Of a DNA stretch of 27,323 bases, positions 7,423 to 14,494 are shown piece by piece. The notes under the pieces are model-generated. The model ran no database searches. It was given only the letters and a program-made list of their open reading frames with translations, and was not told where the DNA came from. Within the stretch, counting starts at the first letter, position 1; each line of letters starts with the position of its first letter. The stretch comes from Paracoccaceae bacterium (GTDB taxonomy: Bacteria; Pseudomonadota; Alphaproteobacteria; Rhodobacterales; Rhodobacteraceae): the NCBI GenBank assembly GCA_026984895.1, contig JALSRF010000503.1, forward strand, positions 1 to 27,323, written 5' to 3'. The translations under genes were made by a program, and so were the position numbers.

Positions 7423-8766
7423 TCAGCCGACGCTTTCGATCAGCGCCACCAGGCTGTCCACGGTCTCTTCCAGCACCGCGTGATCCTCGCATTCCCCCAT
7501 CACCCGGATCAGCGGCTCGGTCCCGGACTTGCGGATCAGCAGCCGCCCGATTCCCTGCAGCCGCCGCTCGGCATCGGCGATGCCGCCGGCAACCTTTTCA
7601 TGGCCCAGCGGATCGGCCCCTCTGGAAAAACGCACGTTCTTCAGCATCTGCGGCACGGTCTCGAACTGATGCGCCAGTTCCGAGGCACGCTTGCCGGTAC
7701 TCACCATCGCCGCCAGAAACTGCAGCCCCGCCAGAAGGCCATCGCCCGTGGTGGCGAAATCGGTCATCACGATATGGCCCGACTGCTCTCCCCCCAGGTT
7801 GAAGCCGCCTTCGCGCATCCGCTCCACGACATAGCGGTCGCCGACCCCGGTGCGCACCAGAGACAATCCCTGCCCGTCCAGGAACCGTTCCAGCCCGAGG
7901 TTCGACATCACCGTGGCAACCAGCGCTCCGCCCTTCAGCCGGCCGGCCCGCGCCCAGCGACTGGCAAACAGCGCCATGATCTGATCGCCATCGGCCACCA
8001 CGCCCTTTTCGTCCAGGATCATCACCCGGTCGGCATCGCCATCCAGGCAGATGCCCACATCGGCGCCATGCGCAACCACGGTTTCGGCGGCGGCGCGCGT
8101 GTCCGTCGAACCGCAGCGTTCGTTGATGTTGAAGCCGTCAGGCGAAACCCCGACCGGGATCACCTCGGCGCCCAGTTCCCAGAGCACTTCCGGCGCGGTG
8201 CGGTAGGCGGCGCCATTGGCACAGTCGATCACCACCTTGAGGCCGGCCAGGCGCTGCCCGGGCGGCAGGCTCGACTTGACCCGCTCGATGTAGCGCGCGC
8301 GCCCGTCGTCGATGCGCCGGGCCCGGCCGATGTTTTCGGCGCGCACGGGCTCTACCCCTTCGGCGACGAAGCGCTCGATCTGCGCCTCGGCCGCGTCCGA
8401 CAGCTTGAAGCCGTCGGGGCCGAAGAACTTGATTCCGTTGTCGTGATGCGGATTGTGACTGGCCGAGATCATCACCCCGGCATCGGCGCGCATCGAGGTG
8501 GTCAGCATCCCCACCGCCGGCGTCGGCACCGGCCCCAGCAAGAGCACGTTCATGCCGGTCGAGGCAAACCCCGCGGTCAGGGCGTTTTCGAACATGTAAC
8601 CGGACAGGCGCGTATCCTTGCCAATGACCACCCGGTGGTTGCGCGCCTGATCCTGGCGGAAGAACCGCCCCGCCGCCGCCCCCAGTTGCAGGGCCATGTC
8701 GGCGGTCATCGGCGCCATGTTCGCCTTGCCGCGCACGCCATCTGTGCCGAACAGTTTTTTTGTCAT
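7423..8766 (-). CDS. glmM: Phosphoglucosamine mutase
   Basis: Converts glucosamine-6-phosphate to glucosamine-1-phosphate, feeding UDP-GlcNAc for peptidoglycan and lipopolysaccharide. The 447 residues match the family length and all hallmark loops are intact: N-terminal [10 protein letters not shown] (4-13), active-site SASHNP (101-106, phosphoserine Ser103), metal-binding DGDADR (242-247), sugar-binding GGEQSGH (325-331) and phosphate-binding RKSGTEP (412-418). The start is the ATG at 8766, where family homology begins, with AAAGG 9 nt upstream; an earlier in-frame start would lie inside folP. It follows folP by 26 bp on the same strand. The folP-glmM pair is widely conserved in bacteria, so both are probably cotranscribed with folB. 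Confidence 0.97.
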   Translation of the reverse strand: MTKKLFGTDGVRGKANMAPMTADMALQLGAAAGRFFRQDQARNHRVVIGKDTRLSGYMFENALTAGFASTGMNVLLLGPVPTPAVGMLTTSMRADAGVMISASHNPHHDNGIKFFGPDGFKLSDAAEAQIERFVAEGVEPVRAENIGRARRIDDGRARYIERVKSSLPPGQRLAGLKVVIDCANGAAYRTAPEVLWELGAEVIPVGVSPDGFNINERCGSTDTRAAAETVVAHGADVGICLDGDADRVMILDEKGVVADGDQIMALFASRWARAGRLKGGALVATVMSNLGLERFLDGQGLSLVRTGVGDRYVVERMREGGFNLGGEQSGHIVMTDFATTGDGLLAGLQFLAAMVSTGKRASELAHQFETVPQMLKNVRFSRGADPLGHEKVAGGIADAERRLQGIGRLLIRKSGTEPLIRVMGECEDHAVLEETVDSLVALIESVG

Positions 8767-8792
8767 GAAATCAGCCTTTTGAAACTTGAAAT

Positions 8793-9803
8793 TCAGGTTA
8801 CGCACAGCCCCGATGCCGCGTGCCACAGCGCCACCGCCTGCCGGGTTTCGCGCACATCGTGAACACGCACAATCTGCACCCCTTTGCCAAGGGCTGCAAG
8901 CGCCACGCCCAGCGAACCGGCGACCCGGCGCTCGGCCACCTCTTCGCCCGACAGCGTGCCGATGAAACGCTTGCGCGACGCACCCAGCAGCACCGCGCAG
9001 CCAAGCGCGTGGAACAGGTCGAGCCGGCGCAGCAGGGCAAGGTTGTGCTCAAGCGTCTTGCCAAAGCCGATTCCCGGATCGACGATGATCCTTTCGCGGG
9101 CAATGCCCGCCCTTTCGGCCAGATCAAGGCGCGCGCGCAGATGATCGAAAACGTCCAGCAGCACATCGTCGTAAACCGGGTTGTCCTGCATCGTCCGCGG
9201 ATCTGAACGGCTGTGCATGAGGCAAACAGGAACATCGTTTTTTGCCACGACATCAATCATTTGCGGGTCGTAGTTGAAGGCGGAAACATCGTTGACCATG
9301 GTTGCGCCCGCCGCAAGCGCCGCCGCCGCCACCGGCGCCTTGCGTGTGTCGATGGACAGCGGCACCCCGGCATCGCAGGCCGCACGCACCACCGGCGCGC
9401 TGCGGGCGATCTCCTCGGCAACGGGAACCGTCTGCGCGCCGGGGCGCGTGCTTTCGCCGCCGATGTCGATGATGTCCGCGCCCTGTGCGACCATCTCGCG
9501 CACCCGCGCGCCGGCCTTTTCGGGCGCGTTGAAAACCCCACCGTCGGAAAAACTGTCAGGGGTCGCATTCACGATGCCCATGATGCGCGGCGCGCTCAGC
9601 GTCAGACCGGCAAGCGCGGCGCGCGGGGCGCAGATGCGTGCGCGCACCTCGTCGGGCAGCGCACTGGCCGGAACGATCCGCGGCGCGCGACCGCGTTCGA
9701 GAACCTCGACCTCGCTGAACCAGCACCAGCCCTGTGCGATGCGCTCCGCCTGCGCAGGGCGGGCCGGGCCGAATTGCGAAACGGGGCGAAAATAGAGGCT
9801 CAT
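8793..9803 (-). CDS. folP: Dihydropteroate synthase
   Basis: Condenses 6-hydroxymethyl-dihydropterin pyrophosphate with p-aminobenzoate to 7,8-dihydropteroate in folate synthesis; the sulfonamide target. Signature segments are [16 protein letters not shown] (74-89), GGESTRPGA (115-123), SIDTRK (150-155), NDVSAF (171-176), [10 protein letters not shown] (241-250), GASRKRF (274-280) and VRVHDVRET (312-320). At 336 residues it is longer than the usual 270-280 because of about 70 extra N-terminal residues, which contain a WCWFSEVEV segment. I start at ATG 9803; the frame stays open upstream but would run into folB. It sits between folB (38-bp gap) and glmM (26-bp gap) in one reverse-strand operon. 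Confidence 0.96.
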   Translation of the reverse strand: MSLYFRPVSQFGPARPAQAERIAQGWCWFSEVEVLERGRAPRIVPASALPDEVRARICAPRAALAGLTLSAPRIMGIVNATPDSFSDGGVFNAPEKAGARVREMVAQGADIIDIGGESTRPGAQTVPVAEEIARSAPVVRAACDAGVPLSIDTRKAPVAAAALAAGATMVNDVSAFNYDPQMIDVVAKNDVPVCLMHSRSDPRTMQDNPVYDDVLLDVFDHLRARLDLAERAGIARERIIVDPGIGFGKTLEHNLALLRRLDLFHALGCAVLLGASRKRFIGTLSGEEVAERRVAGSLGVALAALGKGVQIVRVHDVRETRQAVALWHAASGLCVT

Positions 9804-9841
9804 GCCCCGGCTATCGGACAAAGCCTGCGCCTTGGCAAGGC

Positions 9842-10765
9842 TCACGGCAGGCGCGGCGCATCGGGCGCGCAGCTTTTCGCCGGAATGTCCAGGCCCTCGG
9901 GCACATCGGTGCCGATGCAGATCAGTTCGCGTGCGCCCATCTTGCGGGCAAACCATGCCAGCAGCGTATCGGCATCCGCGGCCGGACGTTCCGGGCTGTC
10001 GAGCACCAGGCGCGCCGGCGCCCAGACCGAAATCTGCCCGTTCAGGAGCCCCCAGTCCAGTTCGGTCCGACTGTCCACCACCACGCAGCGCTGGTCGCGC
10101 CCGGCCAGCACCCAGGCATTCTGTTCGATGGCCAGCAGGTCGATCCTGCGCTGCACGGCCGGGATCGCAGAGCGCACAGGCAGGCTGTCAGGCGCACCGA
10201 CACACAAGATGACGGGTGTTCGGGCCTCTGCCAGTTCGTCGATCCAACGCGCCAGCCACCGGGACGCGATCGCCGCGTTGGACAGGAAGACAAGAACCGG
10301 GCGCGGCGCCGCCTGGGGCTGCGACGGCGCAAGCCGTTCGGCGCGCGACGCGCTGCGAACGATTTCGACCCCAAGCGCGCCGGGCCCGCGGTCCAGCTTC
10401 TGGATGCGCACGAAGACGCGCTCGGCCTGCGGTTCGTTCAGCAGACGCGCGGCAATACGCTCGGCCAGGGTTTCCAGCAGGTTCAGCCTTTCGGACGCAA
10501 GTTCGGCGGCGATGACCCGGGAAATGGTATCGTAGGAGAGCACCCGATCGACATCGTCCAGCAGCGGCTCTGCCGGCGGCTTGACCTCGACCACGACATC
10601 GAAGCTGAGGCGTTGCGTGGTCCCGCGCTCGATCTGGAAGGCGCCGATTTCGACCTCGACAACGTGATCACGCAGCGAAATCCGGTCCAGCGGATTGTCC
10701 CCGGCGCTGGCGCGGGCCCGGGCGCTGAGGCTGTCGAAGGCCAGGAGGGCGGCGTCGGTGCTCAT
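9842..10765 (-). CDS. folB: Dihydroneopterin aldolase with an extra C-terminal domain
   Basis: A 307-residue protein, about 2.5 times a normal FolB. Residues about 26-138 are dihydroneopterin aldolase, which cleaves 7,8-dihydroneopterin to 6-hydroxymethyl-dihydropterin and glycolaldehyde: Glu46 in AFQIERG, Tyr78 in LSYDT, Glu98 in NLLETLAERIA and Lys123 in IQKLDRG correspond to the substrate-binding and catalytic residues. Residues about 155-307 are an additional domain. RRIDLLAIEQNAWVLAG, GQISVWAPARLV and DADTLLAWFARKMGARELI (about 207-282) recall the nucleotide-binding and DxxTxxxA-type segments of amino-acid-kinase fold proteins such as MfnE. The glycine-rich first strand of a kinase is absent, so activity is doubtful. 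It is the first gene of folB-folP-glmM. The FolB call is firm; the C-terminal assignment is tentative. Confidence 0.88.
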   Translation of the reverse strand: MSTDAALLAFDSLSARARASAGDNPLDRISLRDHVVEVEIGAFQIERGTTQRLSFDVVVEVKPPAEPLLDDVDRVLSYDTISRVIAAELASERLNLLETLAERIAARLLNEPQAERVFVRIQKLDRGPGALGVEIVRSASRAERLAPSQPQAAPRPVLVFLSNAAIASRWLARWIDELAEARTPVILCVGAPDSLPVRSAIPAVQRRIDLLAIEQNAWVLAGRDQRCVVVDSRTELDWGLLNGQISVWAPARLVLDSPERPAADADTLLAWFARKMGARELICIGTDVPEGLDIPAKSCAPDAPRLP

Positions 10766-10893
10766 GAACGGGAATCCGGTTGTGGACTGACTGGCCGATC
10801 CATAGCGCAAACGCCCCCGGTTTTCCATGGCGCAGGCGTCGGCATGCGTGGTTCCCGCGGTCTTTTCGCGCCCGGCGAATGCAGGCGGCCGCG

Positions 10894-11589
10894 TCAGCGC
10901 AACTGGGCAGTTTCCAGAGGCAGGCGGTAGAAGAAATGCGCCCCGATGGCCGCGGTGCGTGAAAACTTGCGCGCCCAGCGCGGACGCACCGAACGGGCGT
11001 GATAGTAGGTGGCACCGCCGGTCAGGTCGCGTTTCTTGCCGTCAAGCACGATGCGCGCCACCTTGCCGACCTCTTCCCAGGCCACGCGATCGGTAATGGT
11101 TTCCTTGCGCCCGTCGCAACGATAGGTGAACTGGCATTGGAAACGCCGCCCCGTGCCCTGGTTGATCACCGCGCATACGGTGTCGGGAAACTTCGGGCTG
11201 TCGACGCGATTCAGAACCACCTCGGCCACCGCAAACTGGCCCTTGACGGATTCTCCGCGGGCCTCGAAATACAGCGCTTCGCTGAGGCAGCGCCAGCTTT
11301 TCCCCCCCTTGGCCACGGGCAGGCTGCCCAGATATTCCCGGCTGTAGGAGAACCGCGGCGCGCGCCGGGCAAAAAGCCCGCCGGTGGGGCGCGACTGCAG
11401 CCGCTTCACCCGCGCCGGGCTGACGGCCTCCATGGCCTGGTGTTCATTGCCGAACAAGGCCCCGAGTTCGGCATCCAGGATGGCGGCAGGCGCGTTGGAC
11501 TGGCTGAGCGACACGTCCGCCCGTGCGCCGGCAGCGCTCGCCAGAAGCGCCACGACCAGCAACAGCCTCGCAAGACGCGGGTGCAACAT
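10894..11589 (-). CDS. Exported cell-wall hydrolase, SleB type (Hydrolase_2)
   Basis: A 231-residue secreted peptidoglycan hydrolase of the SleB/CwlJ family. Residues 1-24 form a Sec signal peptide (positive start, hydrophobic core LLLVVALLASAAG, cleavage after ARA). The catalytic domain spans about 95-225: CLSEALYFEARGES (101-114) contains the expected catalytic glutamate Glu109, followed by GQFAVAEVVLNRV (117-129), and FQCQFTYRCDG (150-160) matches the family's CQFSxxCDG segment. ARSVRPRWARK is near the end. The ATG at 11589 has a GGAGGGGGA Shine-Dalgarno directly upstream, at short spacing. It lies downstream of the PPDK-like gene on the same strand with a 217-bp gap containing an 11-bp dyad, so it may have its own promoter. 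Gram-negative relatives act in wall remodelling, not germination. Confidence 0.9.
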   Translation of the reverse strand: MLHPRLARLLLVVALLASAAGARADVSLSQSNAPAAILDAELGALFGNEHQAMEAVSPARVKRLQSRPTGGLFARRAPRFSYSREYLGSLPVAKGGKSWRCLSEALYFEARGESVKGQFAVAEVVLNRVDSPKFPDTVCAVINQGTGRRFQCQFTYRCDGRKETITDRVAWEEVGKVARIVLDGKKRDLTGGATYYHARSVRPRWARKFSRTAAIGAHFFYRLPLETAQLR

Positions 11590-11610
11590 TCCCCCTCCAG
11601 GTTTCCAGAT

Positions 11611-11627
11611 GCCGGCTTCGGGCCGGC
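11611..11627 (-). other. GC hairpin with UUCG-type loop in the sleB leader
   Basis: GCCGGC - 5 nt (TTCGG on the given strand) - GCCGGC is a compact 6-bp hairpin 22 nt upstream of the sleB start codon. There is no T-tract, so it is a leader structure, not a terminator. Confidence 0.45.
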
Positions 11628-11733
11628 GGCAGACTCCAGCCCAATTAGGTCAAAACCTCGCGCACGTCGAGTCACGCCGCCGTGCGCACGGCCCCCACGT
11701 TGCAGGCCGACAACATCCGTTTCACCGAAAATT

Positions 11734-11781
11734 CCGCGAAAATTCGCCGATTCCCGATGATTTTCAACGAAATTTTCGCGG
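11734..11781. promoter_or_regulatory. 11-bp perfect inverted repeat upstream of sleB
   Basis: CCGCGAAAATT (11734-11744) and AATTTTCGCGG (11771-11781) are perfectly complementary with a 26-bp spacer, and a further partial copy ACCGAAAATTCCG sits at about 11725-11736. The block is AT-rich against a GC-rich background and lies between the PPDK-like stop and the sleB start. A TTGAAA lies inside the spacer on the reverse strand, but no good -10 follows at 17 nt. A regulator-binding site is the most likely reading. Confidence 0.45.
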
Positions 11782-11806
11782 TCCTGGTCCTGCCCTCTGT
11801 TTCCGG

Positions 11807-14353
11807 TCACGAAACGCTATTTTTCAGCGTCCAGTGGGCCGCCGCCAGCCGTGCGACGGGGACCCGGTAGGGGGAACACGACACATAGTCGAAGCCCAGC
11901 GCCCGACAAAAGGCGATGGATTCGGGATTGCCGCCGTGTTCGCCGCACATGGCAAGCGTGATGTCGGGGCGGGTCGCGCGGGCGCGCTCGGCGCCGAGTT
12001 CCATCAATTCCCCGACCCCTTCGGCATCGAGAATGTGAAACGGGTCCTCGGGATAGACCCCTTGCGCCACGTAGTCCCCCATGAAGCGGCCGGCATCGTC
12101 GCGCGACAGCCCGTAGGTCATCTGGGTCAGGTCGTTGGTGCCGAAAGACAGGAAGGCGGCATGCTGGGCAATGTCGTTGGCGCGCAGCGCGGCGCGCGGG
12201 GTTTCGGCCATGACGCCAAGCCGGTAGTCGAATGCCTCTGCGCGTTCGTTGCGCACCGCCGCGGCAACCGCATCCACGCGCGACTTCACGATTTCCACCT
12301 CCTTGCGCGCCGAAACCAGCGGGATCATGATCTCGGGCACGACCGGGGCGCCCTCGCGGCTGGCCTCGATGGTGGCCTCGAATATGGCACGCGCCTGCAT
12401 GTCGTAGATTTCCGGCACGGTAATGCCAAGCCGGACGCCGCGCATCCCCAGCATGGGGTTGAATTCGCGCAACGCCTCGATGCGGCGCATGACCCGCGAA
12501 AGCGGCATCGCCAGCGCCTCGGCCAGTTCGCGCATGCCCGAACGTCCGGTGGGCAGGAACTCGTGCAGCGGCGGGTCAAACAGGCGGATGCACACCGGCT
12601 GGCCCTGCATGATCTCGAACAGTTCGACGAAATCGTTGCGCTGCATCGGCAGCAGCCGTTCGAGCGCGGCGGCGCGGTCGTCCGGGTCGTCGGTGAAGAT
12701 CATCTCGCGCATCACGGTCAGCCGGTCGTGTTCGAAGAACATGTGCTCGGTGCGACACAGCCCGATGCCCTGGGCATCGAAACGACGCGCCACCTGCGCA
12801 TCCGCCGGCGTGTCGGCGTTGGCGCGGATTTCCATGTCGCTTGCCGCCTCGGCCCAGCCCATCAGCACCTGGAAGGCTTCGCCCAGCCCCGGCGCCAGCA
12901 TCGCCGCCTGCCCGCACAGCGCTTCTCCGGCGGTGCCGTCGAGGGTGATCACATCGCCCTCCCGGAACAGGCGCCCGTCGGGGGCGCGCATCGTCTTTTC
13001 CTTCGCGTTCAGCTGCATGTCGCCGGCCCCGACGACACAGGGCAGCCCGAGGCCGCGCGCGATCACTGCCGCATGGCTGGTCACGCCGCCGCGCTCGGTC
13101 AGCACCCCGGCGGCCGCATGCATGCCGCGCACATCCTCGGGGCGGGTTTCGCGGCGCACGAGGATGCAGGGCTCGGCCCGCGCGGCGCTGGCCTGGGCGG
13201 CGGCCGAGGAAAACACGATGCGCCCGACCGCCGCCCCCGGGCTGGCGGGAATCCCGGTCACGAAGATGTCGCGCGGGTCAGCGGGATCCACCTGCGGGTG
13301 CAACAGTTCGCTCAGGGAGCGCGGCTCGATGCGCTGCACGGCCTCGTTTTCGGTAATGATCCCGTCGTTGGCCAGCGCGACGGCGATTTCCAGCGCCGCA
13401 CGCGGCGTCCGGTTCACGCGCACCGCATCCAGCACGTGCAGCGTGCCGTTTTCCACGGTGAATTCGATCTGCATTTCCTCGCGCAGGCGGGCGCGGCAGA
13501 TTTCGCCGTAGGAGACCAGCCGCTGGAAAAGCTCGGGGCATTTCACCTCCAGCGAGGCGCCGCGCTCGTCCCGGGTGAGAAAGAGCGCGCCCGTTGTCGC
13601 GCGCAGCGCATCGCGCCCCTGGCTCTGCCCCAGATAACGCCCGGTCACCTGTGCCTTGCCGGTGGTCGGGTCGACGAACTGGATCACCCCGGCACCGCTT
13701 TCCCCGGGGCCAACCCCAAGCACCATCTGCTGCACCACCAGCCCGAGCCCCGCTTCGGCCGGTGCGCCGCGGGCCTGGCGCAGGAGCCGCGCGCTCGTGC
13801 CTTCCCAGGCCCGGGCCATCGAGCGCAGCACCTCGGCAAGCTGCTCCTCCGGGTCCTGGGGGAAATATTCCTCGGTCTGCGCCTCGTAGGCCTCCAGCGC
13901 CGCGCGCAGCGCATCGCCCCCCAGCCCCTGGTCGATTTCGAACATTTCCGGATCGAGGCGCGCCACGTTGATGGCGAAGGATTGCACGAACCGAAGATAA
14001 AGCGCATTGGCCGCCTCTTCGCCAAGGCTGTCGACCAGCTCGCCGTGGCGGGCATCGTTCATGCCGATGTTCAGGATCGCCCCCGGCCCGCCCCAGTCGG
14101 GGTCTTCGCTGGACGGGCGCACCGAAACCAGCGGTCGGTCGCCGAACACCGACAGCAGGGCCCGCAGATCCGGCAACTCGCCCGCGGCAATCCGGTGCAC
14201 GGTGTCAAAGGACAGGGCCACGGTTTCGGGAACCGGCAGGTCAAGCCGGATCAACCGCTGCAGGCACTTTGCCCGCCCGCCGTGGGTTTCGGCTGAGATC
14301 GGCGCCACGCGTCGAACACGGGTGAACCCACTTAATGCCATTGCTTTCTGCAT
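11807..14353 (-). CDS. Pyruvate, phosphate dikinase-like protein (PEP-utilizing enzyme)
   Basis: An 848-residue PPDK-family protein, which would interconvert pyruvate + ATP + Pi and PEP + AMP + PPi. The C-terminal two thirds are canonical: swivelling phosphohistidine domain with GGVTSHAAVIARG (422-434, His427, preceded by the regulatory-type Thr425), then the PEP/pyruvate barrel with GLCRTEHMFF (531-540), FNPMLGMRG (631-639), FGTNDLTQMTYG (737-748) and the active-site Cys803 in CGEHGGNP. The N-terminal ATP-grasp half is shorter and divergent: the usual GGKGANLAEM is HGGRAKCLQRL, and the usual SMPGMMDTVLNLG is represented by WGGPGAILNIG. The ATG at 14353 has GGAG 8 nt upstream; a second ATG at 14341 lacks one. 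Whether it is a true PPDK or a specialised relative is open. Confidence 0.82.
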   Translation of the reverse strand: MQKAMALSGFTRVRRVAPISAETHGGRAKCLQRLIRLDLPVPETVALSFDTVHRIAAGELPDLRALLSVFGDRPLVSVRPSSEDPDWGGPGAILNIGMNDARHGELVDSLGEEAANALYLRFVQSFAINVARLDPEMFEIDQGLGGDALRAALEAYEAQTEEYFPQDPEEQLAEVLRSMARAWEGTSARLLRQARGAPAEAGLGLVVQQMVLGVGPGESGAGVIQFVDPTTGKAQVTGRYLGQSQGRDALRATTGALFLTRDERGASLEVKCPELFQRLVSYGEICRARLREEMQIEFTVENGTLHVLDAVRVNRTPRAALEIAVALANDGIITENEAVQRIEPRSLSELLHPQVDPADPRDIFVTGIPASPGAAVGRIVFSSAAAQASAARAEPCILVRRETRPEDVRGMHAAAGVLTERGGVTSHAAVIARGLGLPCVVGAGDMQLNAKEKTMRAPDGRLFREGDVITLDGTAGEALCGQAAMLAPGLGEAFQVLMGWAEAASDMEIRANADTPADAQVARRFDAQGIGLCRTEHMFFEHDRLTVMREMIFTDDPDDRAAALERLLPMQRNDFVELFEIMQGQPVCIRLFDPPLHEFLPTGRSGMRELAEALAMPLSRVMRRIEALREFNPMLGMRGVRLGITVPEIYDMQARAIFEATIEASREGAPVVPEIMIPLVSARKEVEIVKSRVDAVAAAVRNERAEAFDYRLGVMAETPRAALRANDIAQHAAFLSFGTNDLTQMTYGLSRDDAGRFMGDYVAQGVYPEDPFHILDAEGVGELMELGAERARATRPDITLAMCGEHGGNPESIAFCRALGFDYVSCSPYRVPVARLAAAHWTLKNSVS

Positions 14354-14379
14354 CGCAGCGCTCCGTGACTTGCGCCCGC

Positions 14380-14407
14380 AGCATAGCGCCGCGCCGATTC
14401 GACGCAA
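14380..14407 (-). promoter_or_regulatory. Predicted promoter of the PPDK-like gene
   Basis: On the reverse strand TTGCGT (14407-14402), a 16-nt spacer and TATGCT (14385-14380) lie about 27 nt upstream of the start codon at 14353, giving a leader of roughly 20 nt. This suggests transcription independent of glyS, which ends at 14495. Confidence 0.45.
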
Positions 14408-14442
14408 CCTTGGTGTCGGCGGAGCCGGTTCGTGCCATCACC

Positions 14443-14459
14443 GCCGCCCGATCGGCGGC
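14443..14459 (-). terminator. GC-rich hairpin after glyS
   Basis: GCCGCC - 5 nt - GGCGGC forms a 6-bp GC-only stem about 36 nt after the glyS stop codon. There is no T-tract, so it could slow or end transcription only with help, for example from Rho. Confidence 0.3.
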
Positions 14460-14494
14460 CGCCGCCCCGTGGCCGGCCCCGCCGCGGCGCGCGT

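Noticed and set aside
7405..8862. A 485-codon open frame antisense to glmM
   Set aside because: Covers glmM exactly and has no domain similarity that I can see.
11384..14296. A 970-codon open frame antisense to the PPDK-like gene
   Set aside because: High-GC codon bias leaves the antisense frame open; the product is His/Arg/Gly-rich with no recognisable domain, while the opposite strand encodes a clear enzyme.
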